NCBI GenBank assembly: GCA_013397115.1
Contig: VWZW01006255.1
Span: 1,310,899-1,374,898, forward strand
Direction of reading: 5' to 3'
DNA: 64,000 nt
Source of the DNA: Edolisoma coerulescens
Taxonomy: Eukaryota; Chordata; Aves; Passeriformes; Campephagidae
Shown: positions 1 to 12,540 of the stretch, piece after piece
How positions within the stretch are numbered: position 1 is the stretch's first letter
Layout: each line of letters opens with the position of its first letter
Translations under genes and position numbers: made by a program
The notes under the pieces: model-generated
The model's database searches: none
What the model saw: the letters and a program-made list of their open reading frames with translations, nothing else
Told to the model about the DNA's origin: nothing

Positions 1-333
1 ATAACCTACAATGGATGAGATGAAGCTTTACAGCTATTAAGAAGATAAATTTGGGTAACAACACTAAGAAAATATCACTACACCTAAGGTAGACAGGGAA
101 ATAGAAAGCCAAAGGTTAAATGCCCTTCAGTATGGTTACAGTAATGATATTATGCTTTCTTATGGATGTTTTAGACTGGTTTAATGGATGAAAAAATTTA
201 TAGTGGTTTACCCTCACCACCTCAGGTCCACCTACAATGTAGTGCAAATTAAAAAATGTAGTGTAAATTTTAATTTTTTTTTTTCTGTGTTTTCTCAAAC
301 TTCCAGTTTCTAGGAAAACTAATATTAACATAC

Positions 334-438
334 CATCATCTATAAAGACTGCACCATGCTGTGCTAGGTTTGTTTTTGTCACATCCCACCTTAAATTGTA
401 AACCACCTTTGAGAGCAGCCTTGCTAATTCATTTTCAA
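334..438 (-). CDS. Candidate internal exon, unidentified protein
   Basis: Read on the minus strand, this segment is open for about 35 codons. The peptide looks amphipathic: it starts near VENELARLLSKVVYN and ends near AQHGAVFIDDG. The 3' edge is a GTATGT donor directly after GATGATG. The 5' edge is either an acceptor ending in CCAG at 438, which gives a 105-nt exon beginning in phase 1, or one ending in CAAAG at 406, which gives 73 nt beginning in phase 0. The 406 option is phase-compatible with a 30-nt version of the segment at 2990-3019. I do not recognise the family. The polypyrimidine tracts are only moderate and open frames of this length arise by chance, so this stays a hypothesis. Confidence 0.33.
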
Positions 439-440
439 CT

Positions 441-2929
441 GGTCATTTTAGGGCCAGACCGGGATTTGGCTTTTGCTTCTGAAAATTACACGTGAACATA
501 ATGCCATACAAATAATGAAAAATGTAAATATTCACCATTTGCTGGAATATCCTCAGGTCAACCAAACTCTTGCTGCTTTGTGATTAGTGGTCTATTAATG
601 TGCACTGTGGCTGTATCATCTTGCTTTCCCATGGTGACATTATAAGCCTATTAAATGACTAAGGATATACATAAATGTTGGGGGTGGAGGAGGAAGGCAT
701 TAAAACATAAAGAGAAATAAACTTCTTTGCTTTTTTTTTGTTTTTGCTGCTGTTCTTAGTAATGATGCCTTTTTAGTTCTCAGTGTAGCTCATGTCCCTC
801 ACTCTTCAGCAGCTTCTCAGGGCAGCCAGAATAATCATCCATTGCACCCACCTCATCTGTTCATCTGGCTACACTCTTTGGCCAGAGAGCCACGCTCTGT
901 CAGGAACCGGTCACAGACGGAAACAGAGGTCTGCTCTATGCCTCAGAGTGCCTGAGATCTCTTCCCTTTCCATGTAGCACCACAAAGATCTCCTGGGTTA
1001 GTGGAAAATGTTGGATTCTGATCTGCACTTCAGATCTTTACCATGCCTGGTTGGCCTGCAATGCACTACCACCATGATGACACCGTCACTGACCTCCCTT
1101 CTTCCCCTGACCCTCCAACTCTCACCCAGTGTGTTGCCCATCCCACAGAGGATATCCACTCATCTGACACATTGCTCCTCATCAAGGCAACCCCTGGCCT
1201 TCTGCTCCTCCTGGAGTGTTTGTATGCATCCATCACATCACTCCACCTGCACAACTTCTCTGTCATGCCACAGCTGTTCCTGCAACGGTGAGGTTCTGTG
1301 ACTGTACAGAAGGCTCTGGTTCCTCCAGTTTGACCAATACACTCTGGGGACTAAATTTCTTCTTAAAAGCCCTCCAGTTTACCACTCATGACTTTTCCAT
1401 AGGGTTTCACTATAACTCACTCATTAAGGCCTTGGGATTTGTTTCTGGATAGTGCAGCAGGAGGAGGTATCGAGACTGTTCCTCCCAGTGCCACTCCAAG
1501 AAAGCCACAAGCAAAGTCCAAAGCTCCCATTCCAAGAAAGGACCCTGGAAGTGTGGCAATTTCAAAGTAACTGTGCATCTCTTTGCCATTTTGGCCAGTA
1601 TCTGAGCTGTAGTTTTCTCTGTGTCCCTGGGAGGTATAAAAAACTAAGCATGCAAATGGAAACCAGAATATGATCACCGCTAATTTATGAAATCGGAGTT
1701 ATTATAAACAATGCACATTTCCCATTAATCTCATAGAAAATATGTTTTGTGTTAGAAAAGCAGAGTAATTCACAGTTTCCGGGGCAGCAAATTTATGGAA
1801 CTGAAATATAATTTGAATTCCTGTAGGGTTTATCAGATTTAATTTTCACAATTCATTTAGCTAAAGTCACATTTTCTTGTTTTAACTCTCTTATTGGATG
1901 ACTAAATTATGATATATATTAAGTTAACCTTTAATCACTAAAAGCTGTGTTCAGACACTTTGCTATTCTGCAAATGTTAGCCAGGAGCAAGAGCTTTGCT
2001 CTTGTTAGGTGTGACCTTCCTGTGGGAAGGAGCCTCTTCCATAACAGTAGCATGCCATGCATTTTAGGCAAGCAAGGATTTGCCCTTATATAGCCTTGGA
2101 AATATCTAAATACAGCACTGTGCTATGAATCTGCTTGAAAGGGAAACCTCAAACTCCCAGCTTGGAAATCCTGACTTCCATCTGTCATATCCTAGTAAAG
2201 GCGGGCATCTTTTCAGGCCCTCCCTTCCATAATGTGGAAGGTATTTATTAGATTTTTTCCAAATTAATCCAGCCCAGAGCTGGTTTAATAGTGTCATATT
2301 CTGCTAATTACACAGTCTTAACATTCAATGTTCCTGGCTGTGAAATGTACCCAGCCTCAACATCTCCATTTGATGGACTTACTTGATGTTTTGGCTGCTG
2401 CTGTTCAGACCCATCTGCTTGAATGGCATTATGCCCACTCATCAATTGGTTGGACCTTTTCATTACAATATAGATGTCTATCATTTATGAGTTTATGCTG
2501 GTTTTCCAGCTAGCATTAGACTCAACAGCCATGTAGTGAGTGCTTTATGGAAAGCAAAAGTCACACAAACCCCTGAAATCTGGTGTCATTAACAATGAAG
2601 ATAATACAGTTGAGGTAGATGTATGTTTACATCATTCATTGTGAACAATTTATCAGCTGTATTTATCCTTTATTCTTTCTGTTTTGAAGGAAAATTTATG
2701 CACAGGCAATTTTTCCCCCAGTCTATTCTTCTCTGAGTCAGCAGTAAATCTGTAAACAAGTGCAGAGCTTTCAAAGTTCAACCGCTGGGTATTTGTATCT
2801 GTTTCATCATGTGTTTTTTTTTTAATTCACATTCTGCTGTTTGTGTAGACAGACTGCAAGAGGGGAACTTGTTAAAATGAATAAATAATTAATGTCTAAT
2901 AATGAGCAATTTGTTGCGAGGAGTGATCT
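441..2929. other. No gene recognised
   Basis: AT-rich sequence with no recognisable coding region or repeat. Short open frames between 790 and 1680 on both strands overlap one another and have no domain-like composition. A perfect 7-bp stem with a 3-base loop (CAAGAGC/GCTCTTG) lies at 1988-2004. A TGAGTCAGCA motif, like AP-1/NF-E2 half-MARE sites, lies at 2734-2743. Confidence 0.5.
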
Positions 2930-3019
2930 TCAGTCCAGTATGTGAGAATTTGGGCCTTCAGCTAAAGAATATTTCTTCCTGGATGTTACCTTCAGGAAAA
3001 TCCCTCCTGAATAAACATT
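2930..3019 (-). CDS. Candidate exon, possibly terminal or alternatively 30 nt
   Basis: On the minus strand this segment follows a very good acceptor: a pyrimidine tract ending in CTTCTTGCCTCAG just above 3019. The phase-0 frame begins NVYSGGIFLK and runs to a TGA at 2930-2932. An AAG|GTAACA donor after ten codons, at 2990, would instead make a 30-nt internal exon. Phase 0 matches the end of the candidate exon at 4280-4401, so the two join without a frame break. The family is not recognised. The short length means the case rests mainly on the acceptor and the phase match. Confidence 0.3.
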   Translation of the reverse strand, partial: NVYSGGIFLKVTSRKKYSLAEGPNSHILD

Positions 3020-3839
3020 CTGAGGCAAGAAGAGGGATGACTGTAGACAAACTACACAGCCACTTGGGACTTTAATTCAAGTTTATGAACTCCATTAAAG
3101 ACAATTTACAACATCTGTGAATATTTTCAGTGTTTCTGCAGAATTCATTTTACTTTATTTAGAAATAGACACAGTTTTTCTAAATGAAGGATCAAAATTT
3201 TCTATCAACATCATATGTTATGTTAAGTGCTAACCAAATATAAATCTGAAGACAAAATGGTGATATGGAATAAACTAATAAAAGAAAAGCAACCAGACAG
3301 ATATTATTACTGAGATTATTTTAGATGCTCCTGCACTATTTTCAGTGGTGACATCATTCAAGAGCCTTCAAATAGCTATTTTCTCCCCTTTCTGTTACCT
3401 GACAAAATAGCAGCACCAGGAAAGGAATTTCAGACAAGCATTGTCTGCTTTGTATCACTAATTTAACAGAATCATTTCAAGCACTTTTTAAGATAGACAG
3501 TCCCATTCAAAATTTTTTTGAGGAAATGACACTATATAGATAAGGGAAGACTATACGAGAAATCAAAAAATGGGGCAGGAAAAAGGACTTCTGAATAGTG
3601 ATCCAGTTCCTTCCAGGTTTGTCAACAGCAATATGCGAGCATTTTGTTTCCTTGGTTTTTAGAGCCTGGTGTTATCCCTGACGTTCATGGAGAAATCCAG
3701 TTTTAACAGCTTGCGTGTCACTAGATAGGTCTGCTCAGTAACCAAGCCTCTAGTCTTATCCTTTTCTCTCTTTGTTTTTTTCCACAGAAACACATGTAAT
3801 GTATTTTAACCATTCAGCACTTCCTTGGGAGTTTTTTTA
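3020..3839. other. No gene recognised
   Basis: AT-rich sequence separating a candidate exon from the CpG-rich block. I see no repeat family or convincing exon here. A weak donor-like GTAACA occurs near 3394-3399 but its upstream acceptor is poor. Confidence 0.4.
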
Positions 3840-4140
3840 TGAAAGGCCCCGTGCCTCGTGCTCGGGCGATGGGGCAAAGCCCCGGTGCGGGCGCGTGGTG
3901 CCTGGGCAGCTCCCTGCCACATGTGACACCAGGTGCACCCAGCTCACAGACACGGGAGCCGCGATGCCCATCCTCCCATGGCAAAGTCACCCAGGGCCCG
4001 ATCGATGTGCTGGGGGGTGCTTGTGATTGCAGCTTGTCAGATACTGTCAGCTGTCATCTCATGCGTGCGTGTGGCAGGAGGAATGAGCGCGCTCGTTTTG
4101 CTCTTTCTGCCCCCAGCACAGGCACGGACAGGACGTGGGC
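3840..4140. promoter_or_regulatory. CpG-rich block (small CpG-island-like segment)
   Basis: This stretch is sharply more GC-rich than its AT-rich surroundings and contains about 20 CpG dinucleotides in about 300 bp. They include a perfect GAGCGCGCTC palindrome at 4085-4094. Unmethylated promoters and enhancers in vertebrates often look like this. The block sits about 140 bp 3' of the candidate minus-strand exon at 4280-4401, so it would be intronic to that gene. No TATA box or clear start site was found. Open frames on both strands are expected in GC-rich DNA and are not taken as coding. Confidence 0.35.
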
Positions 4141-4279
4141 TATTGTTTGCTGTTTCTCCCCAGGAGCTGTGTCAGTGTGCACTGAAACTATTTCATAGGC
4201 ATTTATAGACCAATCTTCAGGCTGGGGAATTTTCACCAAGTCTAGATTTTGTGGGCTGCAGCCAGGGAATTATCCTTAC

Positions 4280-4401
4280 CCCAGTCTGAAAGTCAGGCTT
4301 GAGCTGCCACAGAATTCCAGAAGTGCCGCTTTTGAGGAAGAGTCTGTCTAAAAGTGATGACACTGTCTCCTCTGGAAAGTCCTCTTTGCGCTGAGATACT
4401 G
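4280..4401 (-). CDS. Candidate internal exon, unidentified protein
   Basis: This is one of the best exon candidates. On the minus strand an acceptor with a clean pyrimidine tract (GTTCCTTCTTCAG) precedes 4401, and a GG|GTAAGG donor follows 4280. The 122-nt interval starts with two bases of a split codon and then carries 40 open codons, ending in phase 0. The peptide includes VSQRKEDFPEETVSSLLDR and ends ILWQLKPDFQTG. It has no cysteines and is rich in acidic and basic residues, unlike most chance frames nearby. It joins in phase to the segment at 2930-3019. An exon leaving one base must precede it, and the candidate at 13513-13768 does not, so at least one exon would be missing between them. 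The family is not recognised. Confidence 0.45.
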
Positions 4402-5726
4402 CTGAAGAAGGAACACTGATTTCTTGCTTACACTTAATCAGACTTGTTGACATTTAGATGGAGAAAAAAAGTGGCTCCCCTGAATACATTAATGGTGTAG
4501 AAAAGAAAGATATAGATTACACGGGCCCTCTATAGAAGCAAATCTTGCATGAAATTCTTGTCATTTGATTAATATCTCAAATCAAAAGTCTTACCACATT
4601 GCAATCTGGGAATCAAGCCAGCTGAGAAACTAAAACATATATTTTCAGTATAACTGTGTTCATAATGACAGGACCACATGGTCACAGCTCCAAATTAAAT
4701 AAAATATGTCTATTACTGTCCTTTTTCTAGGACACCAGGCAGTACCTTTAAAAACAAGACAAACCACATCTGCTTGTAGAAAGAAAGATACTCTTTGAGA
4801 GAGCTGGTGATGGAGACCTGTACAGTGCTGGAAGCTGGAGTGCAGTGAGGTCTCTTTGGGATTTCCACCTGGTGGGGCAGGGAAAGAATGATTTCCAATA
4901 AGTTTTCTCTTCTGAAAACTATGAATCACCTTTTTTTAACCATTTATTTTAATGGATGTGCGCTAGACTGTCTTACTGTCAAAACCAAGTCTCATCAACT
5001 TCTCACATACCTGTGCAACACTGCACTAAACCTGTACAAAAATTTCTTAACACCCCACCTCTAAGTATTTACCTTGCTGCTAGGCCTGCAATTACTATAG
5101 ACTTCTTTTGCTGTTGCCCAAAACACTCCTATTTTAACAAGCATTTTTTTCTATATCAAGCCTCAGGCATTTTGGCACCATTAATGATGATGTTATTTAA
5201 GCACTGCCCTAGGAAAAGAGAAAGAGAGAAGCTGCAAACCTCTACTCCCTCTCCCTCTGCACACTCACTCCAGAAACGGCCCCTGCTCAGCAGCAGCAAT
5301 TCTGGGCGGCCCAGGATCACATGATGAGGTTTGTGCTGAGGCTGTTCAAACACAAAGGGATGCTCCTTTCTGCGAAGCAGTTATCCTGCTCATAATCACA
5401 GCAAACTTGGAATCTCTTTCATGTTCCCCTAGCGGTGTTTTATTCTAGCAGGAATTAGTTCAGTAACTCAGAGAGCTGTACAGAGAATAACACGGGGTAC
5501 ATTTGAAACACCAAAACCTTCGAATTTAAAGTACTGTGCAAATATAGGCCCGCATAGAGAAAAAACATTGCTTTAAGTAAACATTGCAAAAGGAGAAAAA
5601 CCTGGACATTATAGGATTTTTTTGCTTATTTAACTTTATATAAAGTATGAAAATGAATGTGACATGTGGATAACTTGTTCTCTCCAGAATGTGCTTTACA
5701 AGTCATAGATTCTATATGATGTTGGT

Positions 5727-5740
5727 GTTGCTATAGTAAC
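5727..5740. promoter_or_regulatory. RFX/X-box-like inverted half-sites
   Basis: GTTGCTATAGTAAC has the GTTRCC-type half-sites in inverted orientation that RFX-family winged-helix factors bind. The surrounding sequence is AT-rich and no promoter is evident. This is a motif match only. Confidence 0.25.
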
Positions 5741-6057
5741 TCCTTTTTACGGCATAGCAAATACTCTTACAAAACCTTTTGACTTTTAGTAAGAAAATTT
5801 GCATTCTCAAAATGTTTTCAAGTAAACTTTATGACCTAAAAATAATAGATTCATTGTCTTTCCCTTCTCTCATCTCTCTCAGCTACATATAAGCAATTAA
5901 AATTATGCTTCCTTGGTCGCAGACTTACTCTGTGATCTAAAAACTGATTTCATCTCACAGCTATATTTTATGCAATCCAGTAACTTTGCGTAAATTCTAG
6001 TGAGGCTTCATATGTTAACTTCAGTCATAGATTTCCCTCTTTTTTCCCTTTTCTCTC

Positions 6058-6072
6058 TTTTTTTTTTTTTTT
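6058..6072. repeat. Poly-T tract (15 nt)
   Basis: An uninterrupted run of 15 T preceded by a pyrimidine-rich segment. A comparable run of 15 A lies at 6213-6227. Both are ordinary slippage-prone homopolymers and carry no other repeat unit. Confidence 0.9.
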
Positions 6073-9000
6073 GCTTTGTTTAGAGGTGATTAATTACTCA
6101 AATGCAATGGGAACCATTCACTTAATACACGGTGTGTAAGCTCAGTCCTTTTTATCTTCCCTGTTTTGAACACCCAACCGGCCAGTTTTACCCCACTGAG
6201 CTAATGCAAGACAAAAAAAAAAAAAAACAAACCCTCAATGGCACACACTTTGGATAAATACCTCTACACTGTACATTTGCCAAGAGAGCTTCTAAGATCA
6301 GCTCTGTAAATGTCATGATCCTTAATGCTATTGTGGTATAACTGAAGAGCGTTCCTTGAGCCCATTTGGCTGGGCTGACTAGCGCACTTTGTTTTCCCAG
6401 GAGAAGAAAGCAGAGTAGTAAACCATTTTTGCAGAATGTCATTCTCCCACAACAGTTTATGAAAGAAACATCTGTGACAAGAATCTTTAATGCTTTTCTC
6501 AAAGCCAAGCTGACAGTAAAAGAGCATTGCTAAAAGTGGCAAATCAATCCCATTCCACTCCTTCTAGAGCAGGACACCTAATTTGCTATGTATCACATGT
6601 ATTTTCTTCGCATGTGCTGAGAGGCTGTGACATTGATGTGGTGGCTGTCGTCCAAGCTTCTGTTGAATAAACACTTTGGCCATATAGCAGGCACACTGGC
6701 ATGTTTAGCAATGTCTGCTGTCCAGTGTGAGTTTACTTCACCTCAGGGAAAAGTTTGTTTAATTTTTAGATTGCAGTTTGGGGGTATAAACAGTATCTTT
6801 GAAGGCTGATTTGAAAACTTTGGGGGTTTTTAAACTTGGCTTGCTTAGTGAGGGGTTTTGTACTACCTGGAAACACAGACATATGAGACAGAAGAAAGTA
6901 ACAACAAATACAAGTCAGCAGCTAAAAATTATTTCATTACTGAGATTGTGTTGATTGTGATATAAAAATAAGATGATTCAGCCAAAACCAGCCTCACAAA
7001 AGGTATCTAGATCTGAGAGAATAATTTTTCTATTTAGTTAGTTAAAACATCTGAAAGCTTTTACTGACATTGGACAATGAATCAAAGTTCTGGTGAGTGG
7101 TGCACTGAGGAAACTGAGAGCTCAGCTGTGAATCAGAAGGATCTTTCTTAAGTTATTGTTGTTTTTTTAAAAGATGTAACACTACTGAAAGTTTTGGTTA
7201 TCCCCACATTAAAGTAAATCCTTAAATAAACTTCTGATATCTGTAAGACTTAAGTTATTCTATTTTGAAACTTTTTGCAAAAGAACATAAGGTAGAAGGG
7301 GAACCACAACTTCTGGCATGGCTCATATACAATATAGCATTCTTCTTTCATGTAAGGATGTTAAATGTAATGCCTCTCTTGTCACCCTTTTAGCATGAGC
7401 ACGTGAGCCAAGCCATGCAGTTATTCAGCACTATCAGATCTCCCCCTGAATCCCTGATCCTGTGGGAGTTCTGGCTGAGGCTGGAGTTCATGTTGTAATG
7501 AGATGGATCTAGATAGTGAATTGACAGCTCCAAGAACCTTTCCTGGCAAAGAGATGGGTATCCCCACATCCGAAAGCTGAGTAAGATTAAAGGCTGGAGT
7601 GACAGGGCTGGAGTGAGAACAGCCACAGCTCGTAACAATGGCAGATGTCTTGTACCTCTCTCATTGCCAGAGGAACGGTGGTAAAACTGCTGGAACACAA
7701 ACTTAGAACCCAAATTTTGCCCTTAAAAGAAAGGAGCCCTACAGAGGGCAGCCGTAAGAATTTCTTATTTGCAGGGAGCTTTCTGAATTCAGGCTCTGGC
7801 ATTGGGGCTGTTGTATGTTATAAAGTTAAGAAAGTTCCAAGCTCCAAAGAAAGCCTATTTATTCCATCAGTTGCCATGGATAACACTTGTTTGTGTCCAT
7901 CTTGAAAGCCAAAGGAGTGGAATTGCATAAATAGAGGGGCCGGAATTCAGAATACATTCCAAAGAGATATAATTGGCATCTCCATAGTTGTTCAATTAGT
8001 GGCACTTGATCAGATAACCAAGCCCGTCTAAGTTCTCCTGAATGTCCCTGTGAAAGTCAGCTCAGTGACTTGTGGGCACAGTGAAAAGGTGTGGAAGAAA
8101 CTCGAACACTAATGATATTTAGAATGACAATTCACAGCACCACGGAGAAACGGAAGACAGACTCACCCTGAGGCCACGTGAATGGAAAGCAAGGGTAGTT
8201 TCCAAAGCAAAAGGCGGACCTGAAAGATTTAATCCCAATGAGAGCAAGCCACCTGTTCTGCCACATGCATTTCCTCCTCATTCTTCATACCACCTGCCTT
8301 ATGCAGGGGAAAAGGATTTCATGTCTTCAGGAGGCACAGTTCTGCTCTCCTTTTTTTCATAAAAAAAGTGCCTCCACACAGTGAGAAATGTCCCTTGCAA
8401 TTTTCAAGCTCATTTGAACTTGAAAATACTCTCATCTGACTTCAATGGGACAAATCTTCAGTAGGGCACGCTTGGCTGGGCTGGATGCTTGTTGAGAAAA
8501 CCAGTCTGCAACCACCTGTCGGCTGCTGGGTCCTTTTGTGAATATTCAGCTCTTTGAGAATAGGACCCTATTTCTGCATCTGTACAGCTTTGAGCACATT
8601 CTGTCCGTGGAAGTGTGGAACTTCAGACACTACCCAAAACACACGATTTTTTTTAAACATTGCAATAGATGCAGTAATACACAGGCAAGTAAACAAATCC
8701 CTGCCAAATTAACCCTGAGCCCTGAAATTGCCCAGAGTACAATATAATCAGGTAGTTTGAACACTGCTGGGATTTTTAAAGCGAATGTGCATGGTGCAGT
8801 TGATAACAAACTGCTTTTTTTTAACTTGCTCTTCGTTTCCTTTTGTGTGCCCTCCTCCCATATAGTCGATATCCAAAACATCAAAACACAATTTCGTTTT
8901 ATTTTTCAGAGTTCATTTACTTACGCTCAAAGGCTTTTGTTACAAAGAACAAAGCACATGTGTCTAACAGTTTGACCCTTCCTCCATCCTTCCCTAGGGG

Positions 9001-12000
9001 CTGCAATTAAACTTTCATTTAAGTAGTTATTTGGTGTGTGGGATACTATGCTAAAATACTTTGAATCAGTGGTTTTTGTAAGGCCCCCAGCTGCTCTGTC
9101 TACAGCACCCAGTAACTCTTCTGATCACATTGGAAAGACTTTGCTAATGTTGGGTGTGCTTGGGAGGGCTGATTATTTAGATAGAAGAAATGAAAATATA
9201 GAAAGGATTCTTTTTAGGGAAAGGCACTGACTGCAAAGGACAACTGGAGTGTGTATTATGTGTCTGTCCATTTCTTGCCCATCATTTTGTTTCTGCCATG
9301 GGAATACATCAAAATATTGTCTTCCTGTGAATAAGGCACTTATTCATGACTTAGGACCTTGTAAATTCCTTATGTGATTGTGTTAAAATGTCCTTACATT
9401 TCCCATGCTCATGCTAGATTTTTATGTATGCCGGCACATTTCCCTGCCCCTCCTCTGATGCCGCTTTACACGCACAAAAATGGAAAATTTGTTTTCCTAA
9501 GAAAAAATTGCTTTCTGAAAAAAATTGGTTGGTTGATTTATAGCAAAAGAAGGAAGAAGTCCCTTGTTGCCACCTATACCACCTCTTGTCCCCTTGTCTT
9601 TGTCATTATTTTCCACATTTTTTAAGAAACAGTAGTTGTATTAATTTCTGAATGATTTTGGAGTTGTTCCCCTTCCCTCACTGCACCCTGCTCCAATCTG
9701 GTTGATTTTCTTTCTCATCTCATTCATTTCCTTGAAAGCATTCACACCAGAGCAGCTTCATCCACTAGTCTGTGGTTGCAAACCAGATTCCTCTGGAGAA
9801 AACTAAGCCTAAAGCCATACTCCAGCACCAAAGTGGTGCTTGAGTCACAGCCAGGAGGGCTGCACTGTCAGCCAGTCTTCCAGTGCACAGCTAATACATT
9901 CCTTACAGAAAAGTTTACATCACATGTGCGGTGAAGGCATTCAAGCCAGAGGTCCAAACTCTATTTAATTAAAAATAAGTCCTGTGAACCACATGAAGCG
10001 GAGTTCTAAGGAGCCCAAGCACGTATCAATCCCATTTACAAGATCTGTTTCTATTGCAGTGAATTGCATGCTAATTTAATGTCTATAGTACATGTAATGT
10101 CTGCCAAGTCTGCAGCCTCCCTTTCAGTGGGATCACTAAGAATCTCTGTGCCCTTTAAGGCTATTTTCACAAAGTTTGAGACTTCATCTCTACAGGTTCA
10201 CAGTTTCTGGAAGGATGAAATACCAGTATTTTCATACAAGCTGCATTTCTTCAGAAATCTAGCTAGTACTCGTGCCACTCATGTTGAGATATAAATCCCT
10301 GTATGCACAGCAATATCAATAACAGTTCTTCCCAATTATGCCAAAATGTTTTTGAATTGACACTGTAGTTGTCAGCTCATATGTTTCCACCAAATGTGCA
10401 CTCTAGGACTAAACTGAAACTGAATTTAGAATATTCTAAACTTTTGGGGGCGGGGCAGTCAATTGAATCTTGTATGTGCATTTCATGAAGGGCTTAATCA
10501 AAACTCAATCAATTCCCACCTCACCAAGTTTAGAAAGGGATTAAAATCCAGTACCAGATTTGGATCTGAATTTTGTGCCTGGGGGCTTATTTCTGTTATC
10601 AATTAGTTGTTGCTCTTGTGATGTATCAAAAGGCAGTAGCATATAGGCTGTTGTTTAGAGATGTACATAATGTAGCTTTAAATTTCATTGGGAAACTAAA
10701 CAAAACCTCTGGCCTTAGGGCTGCATGTTCAAATGCTACAGTCCCATAGTGCATTACACCAGTCAACACTTCTTTTCAAATACCACCCGCATAACAATTA
10801 ACCTCACTTCAACCTTGAGGTCTCTGATTAGTGATGGCCTATTGTTTAAGTTCCATTAACATAGCCCCTGTGTTGCCCTATTCTCACTCAAATGGACTAA
10901 TCAAATCAGTCACCAAGGACTTAAGCTCAGGGTCCAACTTCTTTAGTAAGCAGCAATTTTCAATTTAAGTAGAATGGTGGATGTCATCAACACAGTCACA
11001 ATTAGTGTAGGTCTGACATGGAAAACATTCTTAATGATCCCAAATCTGTGAAATATCAAGGGCCCCAGCAACTTGCAATATGAGAATTTCTATGTATATT
11101 AGAAAAATTACAATATCAATAGGGTAGTCAATGCATTACCTTGTACCAGACAAGGCTCTAAAAGGACAAACCTCAATCAGATTCCATTTAATTTCAAGAA
11201 GCAAATGCTGTTTTGAACCAGTAGAAGTAAAAACACATTACAGCATTCATAAAATGTTATTTTTTGCTACCCACACCCCATTTATTATGCAAAAAAGGAA
11301 AGAATTGTTTATTTTTCCAAATCCAGTTACAAAGTTGTTATTCTTGACATTCTTCTTCCTTGGATTACATAATGTTTTCATTCACAGTAGCTGATACTTG
11401 CTCTTTCAATCATTTGGAATTAAAAATGGTCTCATATTATTTCTTTGGATTATTTTTAACACTGTATTCTATTTCCGTCAAGGTATTGGATGATTGGAGC
11501 ACAAACCTCTAAGAAGATACAGTGGAAAAGTCATGGAAAATACTTCACCAGTAGAATTCAGGGCCAAATCTTCAAAGGGCCAATATGCATGTAATGAGAA
11601 TTACTGCCTCCTTATCAGCACAGATACCCACAGTGCACAGGCAAGGAATTATTTTATTTTCATGCACATGCAGTTAGTGCATGAGCAGCACATGTATTTT
11701 CCAGCCATTCAGATCTTTCTTTCCTTTGAATAAGCAGCAAGAAGGCAGAGTGAGAAGCCTCTGGCTATTGAGCAGAACACTGAGGACACCAAGGACTTTC
11801 AAAATGGAGCCTTTGTGGCAGATACGATTTTGCTGTGATTATAACTGGTAATTCCTACCTAATCGAAAAGAACCTTTTTTTTTTCTTTTTCTCTTGCCAT
11901 CTTGTTTTCTTGCCAAATTGTATCCACTTTCTCAGTCTAATACTTTTTCAGACCATGGTGGAATCATACTCTCTCATCTCCTCAGAACGTGATGAAGTTG

Positions 12001-12399
12001 CTAGATAATGTTCACACGTAGCTTTTCTTTTATGATCAGCTGAAACACTGTGCACAGAATAAACATTGCCAGACACATTAAGTGTTTTATTTTTCTGCTT
12101 CAGAGAATGAAGTTTGGCAGAAATATTCCCCAATTTAAATCCAGCTTTTGTCTGCCTCATTGCTTTACACACCATGTAGTGAAAGAACTGGCTTCACACT
12201 GCTCCCACACCACCAGTCCATCTGACTGACAATAGATCCAATCTGCATTACATGGGAGGCCATGTGAGTGGTCTGTTCTGCTCCTCCATCTCCACCGACA
12301 GCTGGAACTGGACTTGGAGCAAATACCAGGAGAATTTGCATGATAGTCCATTTGGAGCACATATGCTATAAATTCACCATTGCTGCAAAATGCCAAGCC

Positions 12400-12540
12400 A
12401 TAGGCCCCGTCTACACAGAAGTTACATGAATTGAAATTAAAACCAATTTAGTCTAAACCAGAATGAACTTCTGCGTGAACGCTCATAATAGTTTAAAATC
12501 ATCTCGCTTCAGTTTATGCAGCACCGCTGGCTTTCCCCAG
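12400..12540. mobile_element. Probable relic of a non-autonomous DNA transposon
   Basis: The segment begins GGCCCCGTCTACACA and continues with alternating ATTGAAATTAAAACC and TAGTTTAAA blocks. This resembles a class of short terminal-inverted-repeat elements, recalled from reptile and bird genomes, whose ends read GGCC(C/T)-GTCTACAC. Only one terminus is clear and no target duplication was found. The family name is not assigned, and the match is from memory of the pattern only. Confidence 0.4.

Larger units (their letters stand above)
4402..12399. other. No gene confirmed; intronic or intergenic sequence
   Basis: Eight kilobases of AT-rich sequence without a recognised gene or repeat family. 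Homopolymer tracts occur at 6058-6072 (T) and 6213-6227 (A). Several short minus-strand segments with acceptor-like pyrimidine tracts exist, for example near 4610-4640, 4780 and 5210, but none has a frame that decides the matter. An RFX-like GTTGCTATAGTAAC lies at 5727-5740. If the flanking candidate exons are real, this block is intron plus one or more undetected small exons. Confidence 0.45.

Noticed and set aside
2383..2455. Minus-strand segment with an AA|GTAAGT donor and a 24-codon open frame
   Set aside because: Good donor, but the acceptor is weak and its phase does not fit the neighbouring candidate exons.
5156..5353. Excellent minus-strand acceptor tract near 5213-5235
   Set aside because: The purine run on the plus strand explains it by composition. 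The only open frame stops after about 16 codons.
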